The notes: a model not told the origin generated them from the letters alone. A DNA stretch of 10,015 nucleotides from Thermohalobaculum sp039026295 (GCA_039026295.1 JBCCMP010000165.1:1-10015), one strand, 5' to 3'; counted from the first letter of the stretch, positions 1 to 6,569 are shown. Program-made: numbers and translations.

Positions 1-2
1 AT

Positions 3-197
3 GAAGGCGAGCCGGTCATCCGCGAAATGAAGCGGGTTTCGAAGCCGGGCCGTCGCTATTACTCAGGCGTCAATGGAATGCCGCAGGTCCGGAATGGCCT
101 GGGTGTATCGATCGTGTCCACGTCCAAAGGCGTGATGTCTGATGCCAAAGCACGTGCCGCGAATGTCGGCGGCGAAGTGCTTTGCACTGTCTTCTAA
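3..197 (+). CDS. rpsH: 30S ribosomal protein S8, C-terminal 64 residues (5' end outside window)
   Basis: The frame is open from the window edge and ends at TAA 195-197. It encodes the C-terminal half of S8, which binds helix 21 of 16S rRNA in the small-subunit body and, in E. coli, is also the translational repressor of the spc operon. The visible residues carry the family hallmarks: IREMKRVSKPGRR, a GLGVSIVST stretch that forms the conserved rRNA-binding loop, and the terminal sequence GGEVLCTVF. These match S8 of Alphaproteobacteria well. The gene belongs to the spc operon and is followed after 11 nt by rplF. The N-terminal half lies upstream of the window, so start and full length cannot be judged. 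Confidence 0.97.
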   Translation, partial: EGEPVIREMKRVSKPGRRYYSGVNGMPQVRNGLGVSIVSTSKGVMSDAKARAANVGGEVLCTVF

Positions 198-208
198 GGG
201 AGCCTGAT

Positions 209-742
209 ATGTCACGTATCGGAAAACGCCCGGTGGAGGCGCCTAGCGGTGTCGAGTTCAAGGTCTCCGGCCAGACCATCGAAGCGAAGGGTCCGAAGGG
301 ATCGAGAAGCTTCACGGCCACGGACGACGTTGATCTCAACCTCGAAGGCAACGTGGTTACGGTTAAGCCCCGCGGCGGCTCGAAACGGGCGCGCCAGCAG
401 TGGGGCATGACCCGGACCATGATCCAGAATCTGGCCACAGGCGTCAGCGAAGGCTTCAAAAAAGAGCTGGAGATTACCGGGGTCGGGTATCGTGCGCAGG
501 TCCAGGGCAAGACCCTGAAGCTGGCGCTCGGCTACAGCCATGATGTGGATTTCGACATTCCAGACGGGGTCGAGATCAAATGCGCCAAACCGACAGAGAT
601 CGAGATCACTGGTATCGACCAGCAGGTTGTTGGTGAGACCGCCGCCAAGATCCGCGAATGGCGCAAGCCAGAGCCCTTCAAGGGCAAGGGGATCAAGTAC
701 AAGGGCGAGTACATCTTCCGTAAGGAAGGCAAGAAAAAGTAA
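209..742 (+). CDS. rplF: 50S ribosomal protein L6
   Basis: This 177-residue protein of the large subunit binds 23S rRNA near the base of the L7/L12 stalk and the sarcin-ricin loop, supporting the elongation-factor site. It begins MSRIGKRPVE, the standard L6 start, and shows the two repeated alpha/beta L6 domains (about residues 10-82 and 90-165). The diagnostic C-terminal motif is PEPFKGKGIKY at residues 154-164. The chosen ATG lies behind AAGGGAG (196-202), part of which overlaps the rpsH stop. An upstream in-frame TTG at 182 would add nine residues from inside rpsH and is not credible. Length is typical for the family. The gene sits 11 nt behind rpsH and 11 nt ahead of rplR, so it is cotranscribed. 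Confidence 0.98.
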   Translation: MSRIGKRPVEAPSGVEFKVSGQTIEAKGPKGSRSFTATDDVDLNLEGNVVTVKPRGGSKRARQQWGMTRTMIQNLATGVSEGFKKELEITGVGYRAQVQGKTLKLALGYSHDVDFDIPDGVEIKCAKPTEIEITGIDQQVVGETAAKIREWRKPEPFKGKGIKYKGEYIFRKEGKKK

Positions 743-753
743 GGACGGCAGAG

Positions 754-1113
754 ATGGCGAACAGCAAACGAGATCTGTTCCTGAAGCGCCGTATGCGCGT
801 CCGGAACAAACTGAAGAAGACGGGCCGTGGCAAACTGCGGATGAGCGTACACCGTTCGTCAAAGAACCTGAGTGTCCAGATCATCGACGATGTTCAGGGT
901 GTGACCCTGGCCGCGGCGTCGACCCTGGAATCCTCGCTGGGTGTGGTTGGCAAGAACAATCAGGACGCCGCCGCAAAGGTCGGCACACTGATCGCGGAAC
1001 GCGCCAAGGCGAAGGACATCGAAGAAGTCTACTTCGACCGGGGCGGCTTCCTGTTCCACGGTAAGATCAAGGCCCTGGCCGATGCCGCCCGCGAGGGCGG
1101 TTTGAAATTCTAG
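754..1113 (+). CDS. rplR: 50S ribosomal protein L18
   Basis: This 119-residue protein, with L5 and L25-type proteins, attaches 5S rRNA to the large subunit in the central protuberance. The N-terminus is strongly basic (FLKRRMRVRNKLKK, residues 9-22), as expected of the flexible 5S-binding arm. The core includes RMSVHRSSKNLSVQIIDD and ends in the classic L18 signature VYFDRGGFLFHGKIKALADA followed by AREGGLKF. Length is normal for Alphaproteobacteria. The ATG follows AAGGACGG just after the rplF stop, and the next gene starts 9 nt after its TAG. Position between rplF and rpsE is the universal spc-operon order. Confidence 0.98.
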   Translation: MANSKRDLFLKRRMRVRNKLKKTGRGKLRMSVHRSSKNLSVQIIDDVQGVTLAAASTLESSLGVVGKNNQDAAAKVGTLIAERAKAKDIEEVYFDRGGFLFHGKIKALADAAREGGLKF

Positions 1114-1122
1114 GAGACGACG

Positions 1123-1716
1123 ATGGCAGAACGTGACAACCGTGAAGGTGGCCGCGGACGCGGTCGGCGCCGAGACCGCGAAGAAGAAGCACCGGAGTTT
1201 GCTGACCGCCTGGTCGCAATCAACCGTGTCTCCAAGACGGTGAAAGGCGGCAAGCGTTTCGGATTTGCAGCTCTGGTGGTCGTGGGCGATCAGAAGGGCC
1301 GCGTCGGTTTCGGTTCCGGCAAGGCCAAGGAAGTGCCGGAAGCGATCCGCAAAGCGACAGAAGAAGCCAAGCGTCAGATGATCCGTGTGCCGCTGCGCGA
1401 GGGGCGGACGCTGCACCACGACATGAACGGTCGCTGGGGCGCTGGCAAGGTAATGATGCGCACGGCCCCTGCCGGGACCGGGATCATTGCCGGTGGCCCG
1501 ATGCGCGCTGTCTTCGAGATGCTGGGCGTGCAGGACGTGGTCGCGAAGTCGATCGGTTCGCAGAACCCCTACAACATGGTGCGCGCAACCTTTGACGGTC
1601 TGAAGAAAGAGAACTCGCCCCGCATGGTGGCGGCGCGCCGCGGCAAGAAAGTCTCGGACATCCTGCCACCTCGTGACGCTGCTCCGGCCGAAGCCGAAGC
1701 CGTTGTGGCCGAGTAA
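1123..1716 (+). CDS. rpsE: 30S ribosomal protein S5
   Basis: This 197-residue small-subunit protein contacts helices 1, 28 and 34-36 of 16S rRNA and is involved in decoding fidelity and mRNA entry. The first 25 residues are low-complexity and rich in Arg, Gly and Glu. The double-stranded RNA-binding-like S5 N-terminal domain spans about residues 26-90 (FADRLVAINRVSKTVKGGKR, then ALVVVGD and VGFGSGKAKEVPEAI). The C-terminal S5 domain contains APAGTGIIAGGPMRAVFE and KSIGSQNPYNMVRAT. A short Ala/Glu-rich tail ends the protein, a common alphaproteobacterial feature. The ribosome-binding site TAGGAGACG includes the rplR stop codon, implying coupled translation. Confidence 0.98.
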   Translation: MAERDNREGGRGRGRRRDREEEAPEFADRLVAINRVSKTVKGGKRFGFAALVVVGDQKGRVGFGSGKAKEVPEAIRKATEEAKRQMIRVPLREGRTLHHDMNGRWGAGKVMMRTAPAGTGIIAGGPMRAVFEMLGVQDVVAKSIGSQNPYNMVRATFDGLKKENSPRMVAARRGKKVSDILPPRDAAPAEAEAVVAE

Positions 1717-1728
1717 GGGAGCAAAGGC

Positions 1729-1917
1729 ATGGCGAAGACCATCGTCGTAAAGCAGATCGGAAGCCCGATCCGCCGCCCGAAAGAACAGCGCGACACGCTG
1801 GTCGGTCTGGGCCTGAACAAGATGCACAAGACCCGCGAGTTGGAAGACACGCCTTCTGTGCGCGGTATGGTCAACAAGATCCCCCATCTCGTCGAGATCG
1901 TCGAGGAACGGGGCTAA
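1729..1917 (+). CDS. rpmD: 50S ribosomal protein L30
   Basis: This 62-residue single-domain protein sits on the surface of the large subunit. The sequence begins MAKTIVVKQIGSPIRRP and continues with the conserved TLVGLGLNKMHKTRELEDTP, which matches bacterial L30 throughout. It ends in HLVEIVEERG. The ATG follows AAGGGAGC just after the rpsE stop, with a 12-nt gap. Length is as expected. It is the last of the tightly packed spc genes here, since an 85-nt spacer follows before rplO. Confidence 0.97.
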   Translation: MAKTIVVKQIGSPIRRPKEQRDTLVGLGLNKMHKTRELEDTPSVRGMVNKIPHLVEIVEERG

Positions 1918-2002
1918 TCGGTACGCTTCAGCGTAACCCGTACAAACGCCGTGGCGGTGGGGAGAGACGCAAGTCCCGCCGATCCGGCAGAGGAGATGCG
2001 TC
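1918..2002 (+). promoter_or_regulatory. rpmD-rplO spacer with small stem-loop
   Basis: This 85-nt gap is larger than its neighbours. Bases 1920-1938 can fold as GGT-ACGC, loop TTCA, GCGT-A-ACC (3 + 4 base pairs with one bulged A). There is no T-run behind the stem, so it is not a canonical terminator. A second, weaker pairing is possible between GGCGG and CCGCC further downstream. The rplO ribosome-binding site AGAGGAG (1989-1995) ends the gap. It could be a processing site or leader of rplO, or simply spacer. No promoter is convincing. Confidence 0.35.
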
Positions 2003-2485
2003 ATGAGACTCAATGAACTAGCCGACAATCCCGGTGCCACGAAGAACCGCAAACGTGTTGGTCGCGGTGCCGGTTCTGGGATCGGCAAAACCGGTGGCCG
2101 CGGAATGAAGGGCCAGAAGTCCCGTTCAGGCGTTGCGATCAAGGGGTTCGAAGGCGGACAGATGCCGCTGCACCGTCGCCTGCCGAAGCGCGGCTTCAAC
2201 AACCCGGGCTCCAAGACCCATGCTGTGACGAACCTTCGAAACATTCAGGCCTTCATCGATGCTGGCAAGCTGGACGCGTCGGCGACGATCGATGAAGCGG
2301 CTCTGGTCGCAAGTGGGCTGATCCGCAGGGTCAAGGACGGCGTGCGTGTCCTGTGTCGCGGCGATTTAACCGCTAAGATCAGTCTCGACGTCACTGGCGC
2401 TTCGAAGTCTGCCGTTGCAGCCATCGAGGCGGCCGGGGGTTCCGTGACCGTCAAGGCCGCCGCCGCTCCTTCGACCGAGGGCTAG
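2003..2485 (+). CDS. rplO: 50S ribosomal protein L15
   Basis: This 160-residue large-subunit protein has a long extended N-terminus that penetrates 23S rRNA and helps late assembly. It starts MRLNELADNPGATKNRKRVG and has the Gly/Lys/Arg-rich extension GRGAGSGIGKTGGRGMKGQKS (about residues 20-40) followed by GFEGGQMPLHRRLPKRGF, all diagnostic of L15. The globular C-terminal domain ends with the conserved ASKSAVAAIEAAGGSV. The final dozen residues are an Ala-rich tail. Start ATG 2003 lies 7 nt behind AGAGGAG. It is followed by a 56-nt spacer and secY, the usual order. Confidence 0.98.
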   Translation: MRLNELADNPGATKNRKRVGRGAGSGIGKTGGRGMKGQKSRSGVAIKGFEGGQMPLHRRLPKRGFNNPGSKTHAVTNLRNIQAFIDAGKLDASATIDEAALVASGLIRRVKDGVRVLCRGDLTAKISLDVTGASKSAVAAIEAAGGSVTVKAAAAPSTEG

Positions 2486-2541
2486 CGCTGCCGGGCCCGC
2501 GACCTTAAGTCAAAGGCTCTTGCGCCGAGAAGGAGACGCCC

Positions 2542-3891
2542 ATGGCATCCGCCGCCGAACAAATGGCATCCAACATGAGTTGGTCCGCCTTTGGCAAAGC
2601 CAAGGACCTGCAGCAGCGTATCCTGTTCGCACTGGGACTGTTGATCGTTTATCGACTGGGAACATTCATTCCGATCCCCGGTATCGACGGTGAACAACTG
2701 CGCCTTTTTGTCGAGCAGACGCAGAGCGGCATCCTCGGCATCGCCAACATGTTCACGGGGAACGCCTTGGGCCGGATGGCGATCTTCGCTCTCGGCATCA
2801 TGCCCTATATCTCGGCATCGATCATAATGCAGCTTGCGACCTCGATGGTCCCCTCGCTGGAGCAGCTGAAAAAAGAAGGCGAGCAGGGTCGGAAGAAGAT
2901 CAACCAGTATACCCGCTACGGCACCGTTCTGCTTGCGACCGTTCAGGCGTATGGACTGGCGATCGGACTCCAGAGCCAGGGATTGGCGCTTAATCCTGGG
3001 CCGTTCTTCATCGCATCGACTGTGATCACTCTTGTCGGCGGGACGATGTTCCTGATGTGGCTGGGCGAACAGATCACGGCTCGCGGGATTGGCAACGGTA
3101 TATCGCTGATCATCTTTGTCGGCATTGTGGCGGAACTTCCGTCTGCCATGGCGCAGTTCTTTGAATTGGGCCGGACCGGTCAGCTTCAGACGCTGGCGAT
3201 CATTGGGATCATGATGATGGCGATTGTCGTGATCTACGCCGTCGTTTTCATCGAACGCGCGCAACGCCGGATCCTGATCCAATATCCGAAGCGGCAAGTC
3301 GGCAACAAAATGTACGGCGGTGAAAACTCGCATCTGCCGCTGAAGCTCAACACTGCCGGCGTGATCCCGCCGATCTTTGCAACGTCGCTGTTGTTGCTTC
3401 CGACGACGGCCGCCAGTTTCGCGGCAGGTGGCGGCGATGTCGGTTTCATGGGCGAAGTGGCGGCATTCCTCGGCCGCGGATCGCCCGGTTACCTCTTGTT
3501 GTTCGCATTCCTGATCGGCTTCTTCGTGTTCTTCTACACGGCGGTTGTTTTCAACCCCGATGATGTGGCGGACAACCTGAAGAAACAGGGCGGGTTCGTG
3601 CCCGGGATTCGCCCTGGTAAGCGCACAGCAGAGTATCTGGACTACGTGCTGACCCGCCTTTCGGTCGTCGGTGCGATCTATCTGATCCTTGTCTGCCTGC
3701 TGCCAGAAATACTGATCGCCGAACTTGCCGTTCCGTTCTACTTCGGCGGCACATCTCTCCTGATCGTGGTTTCGGTGACCATGGATACGATCACGCAGAT
3801 CCAGAGCCACCTACTGGCGCATCAATATCAGGGTCTCATCGAGAAATCGAAAATACGTGGGAAACGGGGTCGGAAGGGAGCAAAAGCTTGA
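2542..3891 (+). CDS. secY: Protein translocase channel subunit SecY
   Basis: SecY is the ten-helix inner-membrane pore that, with SecE and SecG, exports unfolded proteins powered by SecA and hosts membrane-protein insertion by the ribosome. At 449 residues it has normal length. Signature 1 is GIMPYISASIIMQL (85-98, helix 2), and signature 2 runs from LGEQITARGIGNGISLII (about 174-191). The cytoplasmic loop with GIRPGK contains Arg357, matching the essential loop arginine of E. coli. Hydrophobic segments recur through to about residue 415, and the tail QGLIEKSKIRGKR is the conserved cytoplasmic end. The ATG follows AAGGAGA (2530-2536). A second in-frame ATG at 2563 is possible but has no comparable ribosome-binding site. 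The stop overlaps the adk start. Confidence 0.98.
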   Translation: MASAAEQMASNMSWSAFGKAKDLQQRILFALGLLIVYRLGTFIPIPGIDGEQLRLFVEQTQSGILGIANMFTGNALGRMAIFALGIMPYISASIIMQLATSMVPSLEQLKKEGEQGRKKINQYTRYGTVLLATVQAYGLAIGLQSQGLALNPGPFFIASTVITLVGGTMFLMWLGEQITARGIGNGISLIIFVGIVAELPSAMAQFFELGRTGQLQTLAIIGIMMMAIVVIYAVVFIERAQRRILIQYPKRQVGNKMYGGENSHLPLKLNTAGVIPPIFATSLLLLPTTAASFAAGGGDVGFMGEVAAFLGRGSPGYLLLFAFLIGFFVFFYTAVVFNPDDVADNLKKQGGFVPGIRPGKRTAEYLDYVLTRLSVVGAIYLILVCLLPEILIAELAVPFYFGGTSLLIVVSVTMDTITQIQSHLLAHQYQGLIEKSKIRGKRGRKGAKA

Positions 3892-4460
3892 ACATTATAC
3901 TCCTTGGTCCGCCCGGAGCAGGCAAGGGCACGCAGGCACGCATCTTGGTTGAACGAGACGGCATGGTGCAGTTGTCCACTGGCGACATGCTGCGCGCCGC
4001 GGTCAAAGCCGGGACAGAAATCGGCAACAAGGCCAAAGCGGTTATGGATGCGGGCGAGTTGGTATCCGACGAGATCGTTATCGGCATTGTCTCTGATCGA
4101 CTTGACGAACCTGACACAAAGGGCGGCGTGATCTTCGACGGGTTCCCCCGCACGACCGCGCAGGCCAAGGCTCTCGACAAGCTAATGGCCGAGAAGTCCA
4201 TGGACCTCGACGCGGTTGTCGAAATGCAGGTCCATGACGAGCTGCTGGTCGACCGCATCAAGACCCGGGCGGCTGAAACAGGCGGCACCCGTGCGGATGA
4301 CAACGAGGAGACGCTCAAGGAACGCCTCGCGGTCTACCACTCCGAAACCGCCCCGTTGATCGACTATTATCGTGATACCGGAAAACTAAAAACGGTCGAC
4401 GGCATGGCCGAAATTGACGACGTGACAGCTTCGATCTCGAACGCCCTTCACGGTGGGTGA
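3888..4460 (+). CDS. adk: Adenylate kinase, short form, TTG start
   Basis: This cytoplasmic enzyme interconverts ATP + AMP and 2 ADP. The 190 residues carry the P-loop GPPGAGKGT (7-15), the AMP-site motif STGDMLR (30-36), FDGFPRT (83-89), a short LID between about Arg123 and Arg135, and TAPLIDYY (154-161). The LID is the short type without zinc-binding cysteines, as is usual in Alphaproteobacteria. Translation must start at TTG 3888-3890, because the protein begins right at the conserved NIILLGPPG and no ATG fits. The ribosome-binding site AAGGGAG (about 3874-3880) lies inside secY. The TTGA overlap with the secY stop suggests translational coupling, and the weak start codon may lower Adk output compared with the ribosomal proteins. 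Confidence 0.97.
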   Translation: MNIILLGPPGAGKGTQARILVERDGMVQLSTGDMLRAAVKAGTEIGNKAKAVMDAGELVSDEIVIGIVSDRLDEPDTKGGVIFDGFPRTTAQAKALDKLMAEKSMDLDAVVEMQVHDELLVDRIKTRAAETGGTRADDNEETLKERLAVYHSETAPLIDYYRDTGKLKTVDGMAEIDDVTASISNALHGG

Positions 4461-4501
4461 GAAAGAGCTTGACAAAGATGGAAAAGCGCCAGTTCGAGGG
4501 G

Positions 4502-4529
4502 TTGACCCGTTGACCGCTCTGACTATAGT
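4502..4529 (+). promoter_or_regulatory. Candidate sigma-70 promoter for rpsM-rpsK-rpoA-rplQ
   Basis: A -35 box TTGACC (4502-4507) and a -10 box TATAGT (4524-4529) are separated by 16 nt, close to the housekeeping consensus. They fall in the 129-nt gap between adk and rpsM, about 60 nt upstream of the rpsM start. The -35 element is duplicated: GTTGACC occurs at 4501-4507 and again at 4509-4515. Only the first copy has the right spacing. A further TTGACA at 4469-4474 has no good -10 box. This separates the alpha operon from spc transcription, at least in part. Nothing but sequence supports it. Confidence 0.6.
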
Positions 4530-4589
4530 TGCGCGCTTCCTGAACAGTAGGAATCGGCCCCTAGAGGCCGCTTAGGACGGAGAGAGCCC

Positions 4590-4958
4590 GTGGCGCGCAT
4601 TTCAGGCGTGAACATCCCGACAAACAAGTGTGTGCACATAGCGCTCACCTATATTCACGGCATTGGTCATGCCTCGGCAGAAGCAATCTGCGACGCCGTA
4701 GGCATCACGCGCGAACGCCGGGTGAACGAGCTTTCGGATGCCGAGGTTGTCGCGGTACGTGAGCATATCGACGGCAACTACATGGTCGAAGGTGACCTGC
4801 GTCGTGAGAAGGCAGTCAACATCAAGCGTTTGATGGACCTTGGATGCTATCGCGGCCTGCGTCATCGCCGTGGCCTGCCTGTGCGGGGGCAGCGCACCCA
4901 CACGAACGCGCGGACCCGCAAGGGACCTGCCAAGCCGATCGCCGGCAAGAAAAAGTAA
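4590..4958 (+). CDS. rpsM: 30S ribosomal protein S13, GTG start
   Basis: This 122-residue protein of the small-subunit head contacts 16S rRNA helix 41, forms the B1 bridges to the large subunit and touches P-site tRNA with its basic tail. The frame begins at GTG behind AGGACGGAGAGAG and reads MARISGVNIPTNK. The C-terminal signature is RGLRHRRGLPVRGQRTHTNA, followed by RTRKGPAKPIAGKKK; the CYRG variant just before it is familiar from Alphaproteobacteria. Length is normal. The stretch NKCVHIAL near residues 12-19 departs from the usual NKRVPIAL. In many bacteria this first gene of the alpha operon is where S4 binds to repress it, but no pseudoknot was established here. rpsK follows after 9 nt. 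Confidence 0.98.
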   Translation: MARISGVNIPTNKCVHIALTYIHGIGHASAEAICDAVGITRERRVNELSDAEVVAVREHIDGNYMVEGDLRREKAVNIKRLMDLGCYRGLRHRRGLPVRGQRTHTNARTRKGPAKPIAGKKK

Positions 4959-4967
4959 GAGGGTCCG

Positions 4968-5357
4968 ATGGCACGCGAAAGACAACGCGTTAAGCGTAAA
5001 GAACGAAAGAACATCACTGCGGGCGTCGCCCACGTGAATTCTTCTTTCAACAATACGATCATTACGATAGCGGATGCCCAAGGCAATGCGATCTCTTGGT
5101 CGTCTGCCGGGCACATGGGCTTCAAAGGGTCGCGCAAGTCGACACCCTATGCCGCTCAGGTTGCCGCTGAAGACGCGGGAAAGAAGGCACAGGAACACGG
5201 CGTTCGCACGCTGGAAGTGATGGTTCAGGGCCCGGGCTCAGGCCGTGAAAGCGCGCTGCGTGCCTTGCAGGCGGCGGGTTTCCAAATCACTGCGATCAAG
5301 GACGTGACGCCAATTGCCCACAATGGGTGTCGGCCACCAAAGCGCCGCCGCGTCTGA
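4968..5357 (+). CDS. rpsK: 30S ribosomal protein S11
   Basis: This 129-residue protein lies on the platform of the small subunit, next to the mRNA exit and the anti-Shine-Dalgarno region. The N-terminus is basic (MARERQRVKRKERKNI). The conserved core reads AGVAHVNSSFNNTIITI, GNAISWSSAG, GFKGSRKSTPYAAQ and LEVMVQGPGSGRESALRAL, and the end is DVTPIAHNGCRPPKRRRV. All are standard S11 signatures and the length is typical. The ATG lies 9 nt after the rpsM stop, behind AAGAGGG. A 114-nt structured spacer separates it from rpoA. Confidence 0.98.
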   Translation: MARERQRVKRKERKNITAGVAHVNSSFNNTIITIADAQGNAISWSSAGHMGFKGSRKSTPYAAQVAAEDAGKKAQEHGVRTLEVMVQGPGSGRESALRALQAAGFQITAIKDVTPIAHNGCRPPKRRRV

Positions 5358-5380
5358 CAGGACGGAATAATTATTGAAGG

Positions 5381-5405
5381 GGTCCCACCGGATGTCGGAG
5401 GGGCC
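5381..5405 (+). promoter_or_regulatory. Stem-loop in rpsK-rpoA leader
   Basis: Bases 5381-5386 (GGTCCC) pair with 5400-5405 (GGGGCC), including one G-T wobble. After an A-A mismatch, CCG (5388-5390) pairs with CGG (5396-5398), closing a five-base loop GATGT. No T-run follows, so it does not look like an intrinsic terminator. It lies about 65 nt upstream of rpoA, and its loop holds an ATG that opens a 27-codon frame. Possible roles are control of rpoA translation, RNA processing or protection of the mRNA end. Confidence 0.5.
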
Positions 5406-5475
5406 GTTCGCTGTTTCCTCGGGTGCGTTTTGGCGATGGATCTGCCGCTACGCGAGCATGGAGGGCCAGACATGA
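5392..5475 (+). CDS. Possible 27-residue leader ORF overlapping the rpoA start
   Basis: A small open frame begins at ATG 5392, has AAGGGG (5377-5382) 9 nt upstream, and ends at TGA 5473-5475. It thus overlaps the rpoA ATG (5472-5474) as ATGA, the classic arrangement for translational coupling. The peptide starts MSEGPFAVSSGAF and continues with an aromatic WRWICRY stretch. No family is recognised. Its start codon is in the loop and stem of the 5381-5405 hairpin, which would make initiation sensitive to folding. It may be a chance frame in an otherwise noncoding leader; codon conservation in relatives would decide. Confidence 0.25.
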   Translation: MSEGPFAVSSGAFWRWICRYASMEGQT

Positions 5476-6488
5476 TCCACAAGAACTGGCAGGAACTGAT
5501 CAAGCCGAACAAGCTTGAAGTGTCGCTTGGTAACGATCCGATGCGCAAGGCGACGGCGGTCGCAGAGCCACTGGAACGCGGCTTTGGTCTGACGCTGGGT
5601 AACGCGTTGCGCCGGGTCCTACTCTCGTCGCTTCAGGGTGCAGCGGTCACTGCCGTGCAGATTGACGGCGTTCTGCACGAGTTTTCGTCGGTCGCAGGTG
5701 TGCGGGAGGACGTCACCGACATCGTCCTGAACCTGAAGGGTCTCGCGGTTGCGATGGACAACGAGGGAACGAAGCGCCTCACATTGTCTGCGACGGGGCC
5801 GGGCGTGGTTACCGCTGCCGACATCACCGAGATTGCCGGCGTCGACATCGTGAACAAGGACCATGTCATCTGCCATCTGGACGATGGCGCATCCGTGCAC
5901 ATGGAACTGACGGTTTCGACCGGGAAGGGATATGTCGCCGCTGACAAGAACCGGCCCGAGGATGCCCCGATCGGGTTCGTACCGGTCGATGCGATCTTCT
6001 CGCCGGTGAAGCGGGTCAGCTACAAGGTTGACCCGACGCGCGAGGGTCAGGTTCTTGACTATGACAAGCTTTCGGTATCGGTCGAAACCGATGGCACGCT
6101 CAGTCCGGAAGATGCCCTGGCCTATGCTGCGCGCATCCTCCAGGACCAGCTGCAGACCTTCATTAACTTTGAAGAGCCGAAAGAAGCTGGCCGTGCTGAT
6201 GAAGACGACGGACTGGAGTTCAATCCGCTTCTTCTCAAGAAGGTCGATGAACTTGAGCTGTCCTTCCGTTCAGCCAACTGCCTGAAGAACGACAACATTG
6301 TCTACATCGGCGACCTGATCCAGAAGACCGAAGCAGAGATGCTGCGCACACCGAACTTCGGCCGCAAGTCGTTGAATGAGATCAAGGAAGTGCTAACCAC
6401 CATGGGCCTTCACCTCGGCATGGACGTCACGGATTGGCCACCTGACAACATCGATGACCTGGCCAAGAAGTTCGAGGATCAATTCTAA
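5472..6488 (+). CDS. rpoA: DNA-directed RNA polymerase subunit alpha
   Basis: This 338-residue subunit dimerises to nucleate core RNA polymerase assembly, and its C-terminal domain binds upstream promoter DNA and activators. The start MIHKNWQELIKPNKLEV is the usual alphaproteobacterial N-terminus and follows GGAGGG (5459-5464). The N-terminal domain (about 1-230) includes the motif EPLERGFGLTLGNALRRVLLSS with the conserved Arg pair at 47-48. A linker rich in Glu/Asp (about 234-248) leads to the C-terminal domain (about 250-325). There SFRSANCLK places Arg266 at the position of the DNA-contacting E. coli Arg265, and TPNFGRKSLNEIKE is the second helix-hairpin-helix part. An in-frame upstream TTG at 5430 would add 14 residues and is not supported. 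Confidence 0.98.
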   Translation: MIHKNWQELIKPNKLEVSLGNDPMRKATAVAEPLERGFGLTLGNALRRVLLSSLQGAAVTAVQIDGVLHEFSSVAGVREDVTDIVLNLKGLAVAMDNEGTKRLTLSATGPGVVTAADITEIAGVDIVNKDHVICHLDDGASVHMELTVSTGKGYVAADKNRPEDAPIGFVPVDAIFSPVKRVSYKVDPTREGQVLDYDKLSVSVETDGTLSPEDALAYAARILQDQLQTFINFEEPKEAGRADEDDGLEFNPLLLKKVDELELSFRSANCLKNDNIVYIGDLIQKTEAEMLRTPNFGRKSLNEIKEVLTTMGLHLGMDVTDWPPDNIDDLAKKFEDQF

Positions 6489-6498
6489 GGAAAGTTCC

Positions 6499-6514
6499 GG
6501 GGGCGTAAGCCCCC
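6499..6514 (+). promoter_or_regulatory. GC-rich stem-loop with GTAA tetraloop between rpoA and rplQ
   Basis: GGGGGC (6499-6504) and GCCCCC (6509-6514) form a perfect six-pair stem closed by GTAA, a GNRA-type tetraloop, ten bases after the rpoA stop. The following bases are AACCGG, not T-rich, so readthrough into rplQ is expected. A second small stem, GGGC/GCCC, is possible at 6519-6530. The left arm of the first could alternatively pair with GCCCC at 6527-6531. It may be a processing or stability element. Confidence 0.5.
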
Positions 6515-6548
6515 AACCGGGCATCCGCCCCAAGGAGGTCGCCGACAG

Positions 6549-6569
6549 ATGCGGCCGGACAAAGTATAA
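6549..6569 (+). CDS. Possible six-codon minigene (MRPDKV) upstream of rplQ
   Basis: A perfect eight-base Shine-Dalgarno sequence AAGGAGGT (6532-6539) stands 9 nt ahead of ATG 6549. That ATG opens a frame of only six codons (Met-Arg-Pro-Asp-Lys-Val) ending at TAA 6567-6569. The rplQ start lies 18 nt further on with its own, weaker CGGAG (6576-6580). No other site noted in this window is such a complete match to the anti-Shine-Dalgarno. It could be a leader peptide, a ribosome-loading site for rplQ, or chance. Confidence 0.3.
   Translation: MRPDKV

Noticed and set aside
859..2244. Minus-strand open frame of 461 codons
   Set aside because: It lies across rplR, rpsE, rpmD and part of rplO, all unquestionable genes on the other strand. 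Its translation is rich in Arg, His and Leu with no family features. It results from GC-biased codons leaving the antisense frame open.
2482..3810. Minus-strand open frame of 442 codons
   Set aside because: It is fully antisense to secY, and its protein is an abnormal run of Arg, Asp, His and Gln as produced by reversed membrane-protein codons. No ribosome-binding site or family match was seen.
4478..4513. Eleven-codon frame (MEKRQFEGLTR) before rpsM
   Set aside because: It has only a weak ribosome-binding site, overlaps the candidate promoter and would lie upstream of the predicted transcription start.
4461..4589. S4-binding pseudoknot (alpha operon leader) ahead of rpsM
   Set aside because: The gap is long enough, but I could not draw the required nested stems with confidence. 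The E. coli-type element is known from Gammaproteobacteria, so it was not claimed.
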